A stretch of 64,000 bases of DNA, taken from positions 62,001-126,000 of the forward strand of contig JAGFNK010000094.1 in the NCBI GenBank assembly GCA_025769875.1, read 5' to 3'. Positions within the stretch are counted from its first letter, which is position 1. Each line of letters begins with the position of its first letter. Shown here one piece after another: positions 1 to 11,374 of this stretch. The stretch comes from Russula earlei (lineage: Eukaryota > Basidiomycota > Agaricomycetes > Russulales > Russulaceae). The notes below the pieces were generated by a model that was given only the letters and a program-made list of their open reading frames with translations, made no database searches and had not been told where the DNA came from. The translations under genes were made by a program, and so were the position numbers.

Positions 1-419
1 AATTGTGCAAACAGAGCCGAGGCTCTTCCTGGCTGGTGAAAAACGCGCCCTTGAGCGCAACGGCCTCTTGACTGGTAAAATCCTCGGTAAGAGTCTGAGA
101 CTTACTACTGTACTTGATTTCCGAACCATAGCAGCCCTTTTAGGGGCAAGCGTAACATTCGGAGGCCCACTGGCATCTCCCCCGTCATTCTCCTCCACAT
201 CCATCATCGTGAGAGCCTCATGCCCGAGAAGAACTTACCAAGATCAATGCTGGTAGGCCCACTCTATGCACTATGCTTCCGGGCACCCTTCAACCTGTTT
301 GCTTCCGTAGACCCCAACAACTGGACTTGGACGGAACAGGCCCGCGGCCATTGGAGTGAATCCTCATCATTGGAAGGGCTTCGCAGACAATGCGCGGTCA
401 ACAAACCTGACTGAAACCT

Positions 420-1598
420 TCGATCTGGGCGACCTTGCATTCCCATACAACAATCTTGTGCTCGTTCGCGAGTACTACCGAGAGGCGGAGAAAGTCGTTT
501 GACATCAAGCGGTCAAATCCCTCCGAAGAGGGATCATTCTTACCGGTCAATCCGGGGTCGGTAAGCACTCGTTTCTACCGTCGTTGCTGTGCAAAGTAGG
601 AGTTTTTCCAGGTAGAACACACTTCTTTTGGTACCCCCTCTTCCGCCTCTTGCAGGACAACCGAAATGTCTTGTTTGTTGTTGACTTGCATGGACCCATC
701 CTCTTTTACCTTGGCAGCATCTATGCGCTTGCGGACCCTCGCCCTCGGCATGGACACCTTCCCAAAAAATTCAAACGTGGTTTTTTATGGTTTCTTTTCG
801 ACACTCCTAGCGCATCCACTCCCATCCCACCGGTGGTGCATTCCCAACTATGTTTCCGACCCCGTCTCCGAACCGTGCACATTACTCAACTTGGCTCAAG
901 CATCTGTGTCCAGTTCACACCGCCCTCCCAATGTGGTCTATTAAAGAACTGAGGAGGGGGTACGATATATTGTTCCTTCGACTTTCTCGTTTCCCAGACT
1001 AGAACTGGATCGCGGGTTCGAACGTTTCAAAGCTCGCTTGGAGCAATACTTGAAGTCGTGGCATGATAACTCCCCACCTGCCCGTCTCACCGATGCGGAT
1101 GATCCGATTTCCTTTCACTTCGCACATCTCAGATTACTCCATGGGGAAAACCCGCCGGAGCTCGAGAAAGCGATCGATGATATCCTGAACAATGCCATCA
1201 CGTATTTCGGATACATCGCCCGAGACATCTTTCGAGCAGTATTCGTGGACTTTCAGCACGTCTATAATGACAACATGGCCGCACTCAACTGCTTACCTGA
1301 AGATCTCGAGGCGATGCTGCATACAATCGTGCACAGTGATGTCCCTTCCCATTCTGTCATTGTCATCAAATCTCGTCACGAGGTTGGGCTTGAGGTGGAA
1401 CAGGACATTGACTTTAAGTCTGTCCGAGGCGTTGGTATATTTGCTTGCCTATTGAAAGCCAAGCGCATATACCAACGCCTCGACTCCATTGGCGTAAAAT
1501 GGACGTCCATTCCCCTCGCCTACGCCAACGCCAGGGAAGCTAAGCCCTTCTGCTCTCTCATCCTCTCCATTGATGTACAGCCCTACACCCTCGTCTAG
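420..1598 (+). pseudogene. P-loop NTPase remnant, Crinkler/retrotransposon-hot-spot-like
   Basis: This is a broken member of the large basidiomycete family of P-loop proteins resembling Crinkler or RHS proteins. Function in these fungi is unclear. The reading frame before the P-loop contains LVLVREYYREAEKVV followed by an in-frame TGA at about 500. It then continues into RGIILTGQSGVG. A plausible 51-bp GT-AG intron (561-611) joins this to GRTHFFWYPLFRLLQ, giving a Walker A in which the usual Lys of GKT is Arg. The following strand-like stretch NVLFVVDLHGPILFYLGSIY fits the family. The frame changes again at about 780-940. From about 945 to 1598 an open segment with FPRLELDRGFERFKARLEQY and a helical C-terminal half runs to TAG. 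Family placement rests on motif recall. The premature stop, frame changes and Lys to Arg change suggest a pseudogene, although unmodelled introns could explain part of it. Confidence 0.5.
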
Positions 1599-2443
1599 GA
1601 CGCCGCCGTTGCTGCTGCCGACGTTCCTCATCGAGGCTGGCTTCCCCTCCATCGCATCGAGGTGGCATTTGTCGAGTCGGTAGTCGCTCCATTGCTACCA
1701 GCCCTAGCTCCTCTCGTTCGACCCCCTCCCCGACGACATCCATGAACTTAGAAAGCCCTTCAGCACCGCTCTCAGTCTCTCCATCACGCCCCTCAAATAT
1801 CCTTACTTCGGATAGCAGATGTGGTGGCGCTCAAATTCAAGCAGTATAAGGAAGAACGTGTGCGCGCGCTCATTCGTATCTCGCAGCTGTTCCCCCAAGG
1901 GGTAATACTTGCATCGCGGCTTTTCGATCCCGATGCCCATAGGAGGATCCCAGCCAGTGTCAATGGTCGGCCGTCCAAACGACGGGCCACTTCGGAAGAT
2001 GACATTTCGTTCTAACACTCTCAAGTTTGTCTTCAGTCAGCCGGGTCGTCGCAGTCGTCATCCCTCCTCTTTGTCGGTGGTCAAACAACAGGAGTTCTCC
2101 GTTTTTCTGAATGCCTTCTTTGTGAGATTATGGTGAGCCGTGGTTCAGGGTGTGGATAGTGGCACGCGGGCAGAATTTTGGCGAACAAGTTCCTCGCACA
2201 TTCTGACTCGGTATCGAAGTATCTTATGTACAAGTATAGCTATTCGTATATGTGCGACACTAAACAAAAGATAAGCATTATTCTATTACAGTGCCGAGTT
2301 TGCAATCTGGGACTTGTCATTTTGTCTGTCTGTCAGACACTGTATGATTGACATGTGCATTTGGTGTGTGCGCAATGTGAGGGGTCGCGCACGGCTGCAT
2401 TCTACTAAAGGTAGATAATGGTCGAACTTGTGTACCATCTTCT
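1599..2443. other. Region without a supportable gene
   Basis: I see no recognisable gene here. Short open stretches exist, for example 1821-2015 on the plus strand with a helical KFKQYKEERVRALIRISQLF segment. It has no family I can name and no clear splice partners. The stretch 2150-2330 is AT-richer and looks like untranslated or intergenic DNA. Confidence 0.4.
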
Positions 2444-3054
2444 TCAATCTGCCTCAAAGATGTCTCTAAGCCACCTTGCTTCTTGCTCCATGTCCTCAAG
2501 CGTCCTTGGCTCGCGCGCCGGGTCTGCATCCATCCTCAGCAGCTCTGAATCTCAAGAGCCAGTGTGCGACCGAGAAGTTACTGCGAGGTCCTGCGAGAGC
2601 GTGCCCTCCTGCTTCTCAAGTTCGCGGTAAGTCGTTTTGAGAACTTGCGAAGCGATCGCCCCCGCAAGTGCCGCGGGAGAACGTGGAAGTGGATATGCGG
2701 AACGGTCTGTCCCGAAGCGGGACCGTCCTACGTAGATAGATGCCAGGCCGACCCAGCACCCGCCGGCGACACAGAGTCTTGATCAGCAAAGGGAGAATGT
2801 AAATGGCGGGATCAAGGCGTGGCGTGGCGCGCGTATGAGGTGAAATATCGCACCTGGCGCGCGAATGGTGAGACCGTCTCGTCTGCCTTGTAGACATGTT
2901 TAATAGCGCATCCAATGCCATAGACGGTACACATGAGCTCCGCGAGCTCGTCCACACGCAGATCGACGAGGCGTGGGGCGGAGTACGTGGACAAAAGAGT
3001 CGTAAGTCGGATTTTGGTTTGGAAAGTGCGGTGTCGTTTTATCGTATTTCCCAC
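2444..3054 (-). CDS. Possible small uncharacterised protein, divergent from EXO5
   Basis: A minus-strand gene can be sketched but not named. One open segment (3054 to about 2840) contains VDELAELMCTVYGIGC and ends at a CAG/GT donor. Further down, about 2770-2640 reads as a hydrophobic stretch (CWVGLASIYVGRS) followed by PAALAGAIASQVLKTTYREL. If a 37-bp GT-AG intron is removed near 2535-2571, this joins LSQDLAELLRMDADP and then LEDMEQEARWLRDIF, ending in TGA at 2444-2446. The middle splice junction does not keep phase with the splice sites I can find. The acidic helical end and the possible membrane segment suggest a small membrane or scaffold protein, but no function can be assigned. The 5' end would lie about 120 bp from the EXO5 start, which suggests a shared divergent promoter. 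Confidence 0.3.
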
Positions 3055-3172
3055 GGCCTCGGCAACGCGTCCATCGGGTCATCGCGTCAGATGATCTCCT
3101 GTCTCAGTCTCAGTCTCAGGCTGCATTTCGTTTGTTTTTGAGCCGAGATTACATGCTCAGCCGTCATCACAC

Positions 3173-5526
3173 ATGGTCGATTCTTGGGACGAATTCGACG
3201 CGTACGATCTCTCGGAGTTCTCTTCCGCAGACTTTGTGCATATCGATGCCACGACGCACGAGCGCGACCACCACCAACGCGCGACGAGACAGGTGGCGGT
3301 GGACGTCTCCAACAGCGGGGCGGCTGAGAGACGCGTCGGAACAAGCGGACCTGGTGGCCCCCGGATTGCTGTTGCGCTGGAGCCTACTGCTGACGAGTCT
3401 GTTCTCGTCAAGGTCGCCGAGGGTGGTAGTGGGAGCGGGGACGACACCGTCGTCGTCGCCGAGGCGCAGAATGTGGACGACAGGGGCCAAGGGGAACGGT
3501 CAGACTCGAGCAACTCGGACTCGCGTAGTCCGTTCGAGAAGCACAGACTGCGCGGAACTCTGAGCGTCTCTGACCTGGTTGGGCCCGCGTGGTGCGTCTT
3601 GGTATCCTTTGCCCGTGATGGCTTTGTAGGAATGAATGAGTGAATCCATCGTGCTCCGCACAAAAGGTGCGAGGTTCAATTCGACTACAGACTTCGTCAG
3701 GGGCGGTCGCTTCCCCTTGCCGACAGACCTGACTCCTTCGTCTCCGCCGAAGGCAAGATAATCAAAGCGCAGAAGGAAGTCGCCAAGATAAATGAGGAGG
3801 TCTTGGAACGCGGTCGGGTGCGCCTCGTTGTTCGAAAACTATGAGTTTCTTTGACTTACGCTCACGGATTCACTGGCACTCTAGGCTGTTCACAAGAAAT
3901 TGGAGTCCCAAATAAATCCCATAGAGATCGCCGTGGATATTCAATCGGAAGAAGAGTATTGGGCAGCGCGGTACATCATGTCATCTCTCTGTCTACCTAC
4001 GACCAGCTTCTCAGCCTTCCTTGTCAGTCTTATCAATATGCTGGCGTGCCTTGGCCAACTCATGCAACTTGATTTCTGTGTAAGTTAGTTAGCAGTTGGA
4101 GGGGTTTTATCTTCACGTTTTTTACTTTTTTTTTTTTTTTTTTTTTTCGCAGCGTGAGATGCCAGTATTTGGTATTGTTCAAGATCAACCCATCATTGGT
4201 GTTATCGTATGTCCAGGCTCGATCGTTCCGAAAATAGCTCCCAATTACAGACCAGGATGAAGTTTGGCTTAAATCGATACCCGAACCAGAGCCAGAACCA
4301 AGCTCCCAGAATAAGCGTGCTTCAGCTGCTGTACCCGGGACTCCCCGGAAGTCCAAGAAGCAGCGGGAATCATCGTCACAATCCCAGGTAACCGATTTCT
4401 TCGCTTCCCCACCAAAGGCCAAGACGAGGAGGTCGGCGTCACCTCTACTCCCCATGATCAACGAGCTTTCTCTTATCGATACGAAAACTCGACGGTCCAA
4501 CTCGCTTCCTTCTGACGACGATGCTCGCCCCTCCTGCTTGCAACTTATGCTCTACTACCACCTGCTATCTGCACTCATCTCGCCTACGTTCTCCTTCAGC
4601 ACATTCTGGGAAAAGGTTCACATAGACCCTCTCGCACCGCTCTCAGATACGTTCCTCTTGCAATCGGGTCTACTTCAGGGGTCAGACGGAAACGTCGTGT
4701 TTGGATACCCTACATGTCTGGACGATCTTGTAGATATATGGCAGTCAACGGTACACTCGTTGCACTTGCGAGGCGTCTCTCCCACTCTGGAAATCGTATA
4801 CCGCACCCAGCCAAAGCGCCGCGCAAGGCAGGAAGCCCCTCGCCCAGGTCTATCAGACGATTTTGCGGCGGCGCATCGACAAGCTCTTGACACAGCGCGC
4901 GCAATCGCAGCCAGTCTGCAGGAACAGCCTCATGACCCAGACCTCCAGCGCGCAATAGCGGAGAGCTTGAGGGATCTGACACACAACGATAGAAGTGGCG
5001 TCGCGCTCGCTAATGATGGAAACCCTCGTTCGTCGAACGTCGCAGAGCAGTTGTCAGACACATCCCACATCCCGTGGTACGCTCTGAGTGGAGTGATGGA
5101 GAGTGCGCAGCCTGAGACCGTGGAATGGGCCGGTACGCAACATATAGACGTATGGACTACAGCCGAGACAGGTTCTTCGGGTACCCTGGCAGCTCTGCCT
5201 CGGCCAGGGACCGCGAGAGTGATTGGGCGGAAGAGCTTTGCTTTTGATGAGGTGTCCATGCAAGGATACGTGCAGGACGTGTTGCAGTGGTGGCGTGGAG
5301 AGCGTCCACCGCGCGGGGTCGATATCGAGCACTCCCGTCGCTGCTTGTGAGTTGCGGTGCTCTTATCTGTGTGTGCCGTGCCGCCTTGCTGACAGCAAAT
5401 GATAGCTCATGCGAGTACAGAGAAGACTGTGAGTGGCGAGAAAAGAAGGCCAAGGAGGCCCAAGAGAGGTATGCCGAGGGCAGGGACCGCCGATCAGAGG
5501 GCGCGGGACGTTTTGATAAGAGTTGA
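3173..5526 (+). CDS. EXO5: Exonuclease V (EXO5/DEM1 family), single-strand DNA exonuclease
   Basis: EXO5 is a PD-(D/E)XK single-strand DNA exonuclease with an Fe-S cluster; it acts in mitochondria in yeast and in nuclear repair in humans. Seven exons join in frame: 3173-3591, 3667-3817, 3885-3970, 4028-4079, 4153-4206, 4256-5346 and 5406-5526, giving 657 codons. Landmarks are LSVSDLVGPAWC (first cluster Cys, residue 141), RLINMLACLGQLMQL, GVIDEVWLK (catalytic Asp, residue 255), LIDTKTR (residues 327-333, the D-x-K of the nuclease core), the LQLMLYY helix, and the C-terminal cluster C617-x2-C620-x5-C626. An insert between the two catalytic motifs carries QSQVTDFF (residues 296-303), a candidate PCNA-interacting motif. 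The N-terminal about 125 residues are acidic and low-complexity. Intron 4 contains 22 consecutive T before its acceptor. The start is the only in-frame ATG before the conserved block. Confidence 0.92.
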
Positions 5527-5764
5527 GGGGATGCAACTCTCCAGTGAGCTGTCGTAGGCTAGCTTCATCTCGCCATTTATATTAGTTCCACCTTTCGACA
5601 TACGCTTCTCGTTACAGTGCTGTACCCGGAAGACTGGAAGAAGGTATTTTCTGTGTACGTTAGCGATGTCGCGGTGCGGTGAAATCTCGTGTGGCCAGCC
5701 TCGCCTCGAGAGCCACTCCCTCCCATCTCTCTCTTGCTCTCCTCCTCCACCAACAACCACCAAC

Positions 5765-6968
5765 ATGGACGGATGGGCAGACCACCTCCATACTTCTTTT
5801 TACGGAGAGCACGTCCTCCTTCCTGGCCTCCGTCTGACATCCCTCGGCACCTACGTCATTGCCGCCGTGCTCTCCGCTTTCATCTGTTTCACAGAACGGT
5901 GCGCGTGGTGTCCGACTCGTCCCTCCTCTCTCATACCAGTCTCACACGCACGACGTACCCGCCCCAGATCCCTGACGTTTGCCCTCTCGCGACATTGGGC
6001 CCCCTTCCGCGCCGTCCGCCAGTCACGCGCGCACAGCGCGCTCTGGCGTTCGGGCCTCTATGCCCTCGCCACCCTCCTACGGCTGTACGCGCCTCGCCCG
6101 CTCCCCTCGCTAACCCTCCGCCCCAATGACGCTAAGCACATGCACATGCCTCCAATGCACACAGACTCTACATGCTCCTTTCCATGACGTTTCACGTCTG
6201 GTGAGTCTGCCATACCTTCCACCCCTCCCCCCCCCCCCCCCCCCCTTGCGCGGTTCTCCTCGCTCGTGCTGACCATGTCCGGTTGTCCATCGTTGCCCAC
6301 CCTTCCGTGTCCCCTCGCCCGCCTCCACGCAGGCTTATTCTCGTCATCGTACGCCGCATGATGACGTCGGCTCTCCGACGCACAGCGTACAAGTTGTACT
6401 GACGCGAGAGCGGATGACGACGTCAGGTCGTCTCCCTGACAGCAGGCCAATTCCTGATCGAGTACTACGAGCATCCCCGCTCCGTCGACTCTCCAGACCA
6501 CCGAAAGTACGTCCGCCCCCTTCCTCTCCCTCTCCCTCTCTCTCCGCCTTCCACTTCCATCAACGGCGTTCTAAAACGATGGGCGGGGCCCCTCCCGTTC
6601 TGCGGCGTAGCCCGTACCACCACCTCTCCTTCTCGTCGCCACCTCGAACGCGCCGGGCCCGCGGCAGGACAAAGCCCCCGGGGCTCTTCATCCACCCAAA
6701 AAATTCGAACATCGCCCGCGCAGACGCCGCCGCTCTAGAGCTTGGCCTTCGTTGCTCGACCGAGCGTGCCAACGCGCTGCGCACGTCCAGTGATAGTGAT
6801 GACAGCGGGGCCGCGCGGACACACGACCACGGCCGCGGAGCTGGCCATGCTTTGAATGGGAGCCCGAAACCCAAACAGCCGCGCACGAACAAGCACACCG
6901 GCTCGAGTCCAGATTTTGAACAAAAGCTGTTCCAAGTCGGGGAAAGCGGCAGCGAAAGCGACGACTAG
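5765..6968 (+). CDS. CTR-family copper transporter
   Basis: CTR proteins are trimeric three-helix channels that import Cu(I) at the plasma membrane or release it from the vacuole. Exons 5765-5898, 5968-6084, 6165-6200, 6333-6348 and 6427 onward join in frame. The first helix is LGTYVIAAVLSAFICF. The second contains LLYMLLSMTFHVW with the diagnostic MxxxM copper motif. The third is VVSLTAGQFLIEYY, where the usual GxxxG pair is not intact. No Met-rich N-terminus is present, so this may be a vacuolar Ctr2-like member. The C-terminus is uncertain. Without a further intron the frame stops at 6736-6738 (204 residues). With an intron 6507-6610 it runs to TAG at 6968 (246 residues, Ser/Asp-rich tail). 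Both options keep phase. Intron 3 holds a run of 19 C (6227-6245). Confidence 0.82.
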
Positions 6969-7145
6969 ATGTCCAATCGCACTGTAGCAGCAGAGTGTCC
7001 TTGTCACCCGTACAGCGTTTATCTACACCGTTGTTCCCTTCTATGTGCCATTCGTCTGTACATCGCAGTCTGCACGTATAAGTACTAACTCTCGTATGGG
7101 AGCATTTAAATCAGCAGTCCTTAGCGCAGAAGAAACCAAAAGCTT

Positions 7146-10100
7146 TTAATCATGTGCACCACGTCCAGCAATCACGCCTGCGCGTCGCGGGGATGCAGTC
7201 GCACCCGTTCCTGTACCGCCGCCTCTGCGTCGCGACACAGGGCTCCGAGGCGCCTCGGCATCTGCGGTTTTGCGCTGCCACTCGTCGATCAAGCGTCCCA
7301 CCCCTTGATACGGTCTCTCTGGCGATGACACCGGCGGTTCATCACTCACAGCGGGGGGGACCGGGGAGACGGAGCGCCTCGAGATCGGGCTCGCGGGAAC
7401 AAGTCCGCCGCCACTCGTGGCATCGAACTTTATCGGCGAGCGACGCCCGCCGTACGACGCTGACGCCTTCCTCTCCATCGCGAGACCGGGAAGACCGACT
7501 GGCGAAGCCGGTTCTGGGCGTGGCCTGTCCGGAGCGCCGATGCCCGTTGGCGCTTTCTTCAATGGGTCCGTTGACAGTCCAGGTAAACCCACGGCGGCGA
7601 CGTGGCTGTGCCGTGAGGGCGGCGAGACGTGGGTGGTTGCAGATCGGGAGAGGGACGCTCTCGTTGGCGTGGAGCTGGTAGGTGGCCGAGGAGCCACAGG
7701 GCTCGGTCCCGCGCTCCCGCCCATCGCCTCGTAGCGCTGGACCATGTCTGAGATGGACGTGCGCCGCGTGGCGCGCTGTGTCCGAGCGTTTGGTGAAGGG
7801 ACGTCCAGACTGGCACTGCTATCAATGGGCGACGGCAGAGGGAACTTCACCGCCGCGGTGGTCGGCGAGTTGAGGAACATCGACTTGCGGGCGCGGGCGT
7901 GCAGTAACAATCCCGGTAGATGCAGAGGGTGAAGCTGCATCACGACCATTTATGGATTCCCTGCGGTGTCTGGGCGAGGTGCGCGTGGAAGAGGGTTCGT
8001 GCCTTGTTGAGTCCGAGGATATGGACGGCGAAATGAGTGACGGCGAGGCAGAGCGCGTCTTCGACAATGGACCGGGAGGAGGGAACAACAGGGGTTTACT
8101 GCCGAGATCTTCTGATTCATGTGATCTTGGCTTCGGTCCCGCGGATGGACCGTTATCTCCACCAGAAGACTTGGAGCGTCCTTCTTTCCCTCCCCATAGG
8201 TCGACAAGTTCGTGCACAGAACTCTGGCGGCCCTTGGATCCACTCCTCCGGCGACCGCCAGCGCTGATACCACCGGTCTCCTTAGCTTCTACCTGCATAG
8301 GCAGGCGTGTGGCAGTGAACTGTGGACGTCCGTAACCCGTTGCTTCTTCCGGTCCATCGTCACTACTGGTTGTTGAAGTCGTGTCTCGTCGCTTATGTGT
8401 CGGCAACCAGCTGTCCGCGGGTGGCGGCGCGGAGACTTGCGACTTCACCGAAGACAGCCCAGGCTTCGGCTGCACAAGCGGCCGGCTACTGCCTGTGTCT
8501 GTGTTGACTTGTTTCATAGTCATGATCCAGGTTGGCGTTGTCCTTGGAGCGGGAGTCGGCGAGGGTGGTGGCGATGTTCGCATTTCGGAAACGGCAACAG
8601 CTTCCTGTGGGCTTGGAATTTGAGGGGCACGCTCAATCACCGAAGTCCGTTTCCCAGGCGATTCTTTTAACACAGCCTTTGTGGTCACACCTGTGATTGA
8701 ATCCACTTCTCGTCCAGTCAACCAATCCTGAGGCTCAGGCCGACCCATAATCTGGGCGGGAGAAGGCGGCTCCTTGGGCTTGAGTTCCTGTGGGGTGGAT
8801 GGGGGACGCACAGTGAGGGATGTATGACGCTTGGGGGGTAAAGCACGCGATGGGAGACGCGGGATACGCGAAGGCGATGGCGCTGGAAGATGCGATCCGG
8901 TACGTTCATGTTTCGGTGTCCGCCCATCGCGCGACTCCAGCGGTGTAGCACCAGTAGTTTGCTCGGAGTGAATGCCTCCACCACGAATCGGCGTTTGGGT
9001 GAAACTGCTTCCGGAACGCTGGCCGCCTGTGCTGGTGAATGCATGGGACAAAGGTTGAGGAGGGAGAACAGGAGAAGCGCCCAGTGAGATTATCTTCTCA
9101 TGAGATAAAGGACGCGTGGTGGTACGCGGTGATGGTCTAGTTGTCAAAGATAGTAATGCACTGTCGAAATCCTCAAGCGCCGGGAAGCGCTGCTCTGCAG
9201 TAAGATCGACCTTAGGCGCACTCACCGGGGTCTGGGCGACGGGAGATGGCAATGGTCGCCAGGACGCCGAAATGGGCTGCACTGGTGATGGAGCTAATGG
9301 TAACAAACGCGGTGACGGAGAAGGACGAGGTGAGCTCGTAGCAGATTTATGTGATGTTCCTCTTCCGGGAACAGCCAAATTGAGAGAGGAAGATCCCGCA
9401 ACCGTTGCAACCGTGCTTGGGCCAGTCCTAGCTTTCTGAGCCTCACCAAGTGTCGGGGCAGGCACGCGGTCGGACAGAAGCCCTAGCCCTTCAAATGCAT
9501 CCTTCGGCTTATTCGGCGGACGGATACGACTAGTCGTCTCCAAAGGGCGTTGAGGAGCGTCAAGAGGCTTGGTACTTGACTGCGGCGTCAGCCTGGATGT
9601 TGAAGTAGCGGCAGCGACAGTCGACGATAATGCTTGCCCAACCTCGAACGAGTCTCCAAACCCGCCGAGCACCGTCTTACGACGATCACGGTTCTTCGCC
9701 TTGTCAGTATCAGTGTGAGATCCTCGCGAGCACTCCAAGCATCATCAAGGGATACCGTAGGCGGTGGCCACGCAGTTGGACTTGCGAGGCCGGAACGGTG
9801 TCCGCGTACGGCCCCGCGTGCGGCTTTCCACGAGTTGTCCTCTGCATCTTTAAATTCAAGCTCCGTTGATTTGCGTTCGACTTTCTCCTGAGATGGGCTA
9901 GAGGGTCCCGTAATGGCATGGTGGAGTGATACGCTGGGCCGTCCGCGTCGCAAAGGGGCGATCGCCTCGAGGACCTTTTCCCGTGCCTGAATACCGGCAT
10001 TCTTGTCGTGATGATTAGTTGATGAAGGCACTTGAGGTTGAGGGATAGATGACGTAGAGGAACGGGACGAGACAAAACCGTCCAACGCACTCGATACCGC

Positions 10101-11274
10101 GGGAACCCGCTCGGGGACTGACTGCGGTACCAGCTGGGAGCGAGGTGGGACATTATAGGTGAACTTCGACTTGGTACCGCGTATACGATGTACCGTGTTG
10201 AGAATCTCAAAGACCGTCGGACGCTGAGACCCGTGTTCCCGTAACATAGACGCTATGAGGTTTGGGTTTGCATCAATCAAAACCTGATACAGGACAAACC
10301 CGACGTACCAATGAGCGAGTTCATATGTGTCGAATACACAGGATACGGCGGGATTTTGTATTGAACATTCAAGATGGCGAGAGGGCCGTGTTCCTCGAAT
10401 GGCGTGGTGTAGTAGCAGAGTTTGTAAAGGAGGACGCCCAAGGCCCACACATCTGACTTCTCGTCGATTGGTCGTCGTAGATAGGGATCAACCATTTCAG
10501 GCGCTCGGTACTGGAGGGTGGTGTGTCGATTAAGGTCAGCTTCGAGGGCTCTTATTTCTTGGGTGTTGGCAGGGAGTCGGGCGACCACCGGCGCAGCGGA
10601 ACCAAAATCGCAAAGCTTGTAGAGTGTGTCAGATGACTGAAGAATATTCTCGACTTTGAGATCACGGTGCAGGAGGGCGGGACGAAGATTGTGCATAGAA
10701 GCAACACCTTCGCAGACGTCAACAAAAATCTGGAGGATATCGGCCTCGGTGAGTCGCTCGCGTAGTCGCCTGTTCATCATATCGATGATTCCGCCGCCTG
10801 ACTAGCAGTTAGAGGGGTGGCTGGCACTGTGCAGTGCAACGAACCTGGACAATATTCCATCAGAATAAAGACTTCATATACTCCAGTAGGCGTTCTATTC
10901 CAGGCCGCGTCGATGAGGTGCACAATATTTGGGTGTCCTTTGAGAATACGCTGCTGGTCATTAGAGATGCGCCATCTGAGTGAGAGCTGACAACATACCA
11001 TGATATCGACCTCCTTCTTAACCTCTGTAAGCATCGACTCGTTCGGGACCGCGATACGCTTCAAGACATGGTGCGTTGTTCCGTACACAGCCGCGGGAGT
11101 CCTGACGAGGTAGACATGCGCGAATCCGCCTTTAAAGGGTTGTTACGGGTGGGCAACACGGATGAAAAGTACCAAACCTTGGCTCAGATATCTCTCAACC
11201 TGGACGGTATACTTGTTGACAGAGATTGTCTGGCCTGGAACAAGCGTGGCCTTGCTGGCCTGTTGAAGTGCCAT
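7146..11274 (-). CDS. NAK-family Ser/Thr protein kinase (Ark1/Prk1/Akl1-like)
   Basis: Kinases of this family phosphorylate endocytic coat and actin-patch proteins. The start at 11274 (MALQQASKATLVPGQ) leads into the glycine-loop region QVERYLSQGGFAHVYLV, spliced across a 48-bp intron (11130-11177). HHVLKRI holds the candidate ATP-binding Lys. Then come EYCPGGGIIDMMN, LLHRDLKVENIL and CDFGSA, which are typical of NAK kinases, and APEMVDPY. The kinase domain ends near SMLREHGSQRPTVFEIL, reached through a 56-bp intron at about 10250-10305. The C-terminal half is long, Pro/Ser-rich and disordered, with RRKTVLGGFGDSFE and ERFPALEDFD as conserved islands, ending in basic repeats before TAA at 7146. 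Two frame changes, near 9,730 and between 7,822 and 7,949, are not explained by introns of normal size. They could be real indels, sequence errors or splice sites I cannot see. Confidence 0.85.
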
Positions 11275-11374
11275 AAGAGTTGGCCTGGCAAAAACCGCAG
11301 AACAGAGCGACCGCTGACATAAGCCGAATTTAGGAAACTCGACCTCGCAAGCCACCACCAACACCAACTGAATA
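11275..11374. promoter_or_regulatory. Compact bidirectional promoter
   Basis: Only 100 bp separate the start codon of the minus-strand NAK kinase (11274) from that of the plus-strand dehydrogenase (11375). Both genes must use control elements within this gap or inside each other's coding region. No TATA box is obvious. Confidence 0.5.

Noticed and set aside
4126..4147. Run of 22 T as a terminator or poly-A copy
   Set aside because: It lies inside EXO5 intron 4 just before the acceptor and is best read as its pyrimidine tract.
6227..6245. Run of 19 C as a special structure
   Set aside because: It sits in a copper-transporter intron; run length may be inexact from sequencing, and nothing else supports a function.
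7952..9439. Plus-strand open frames opposite the NAK kinase
   Set aside because: They are shadows of the GC-rich, low-complexity kinase tail; the conserved reading is on the minus strand.
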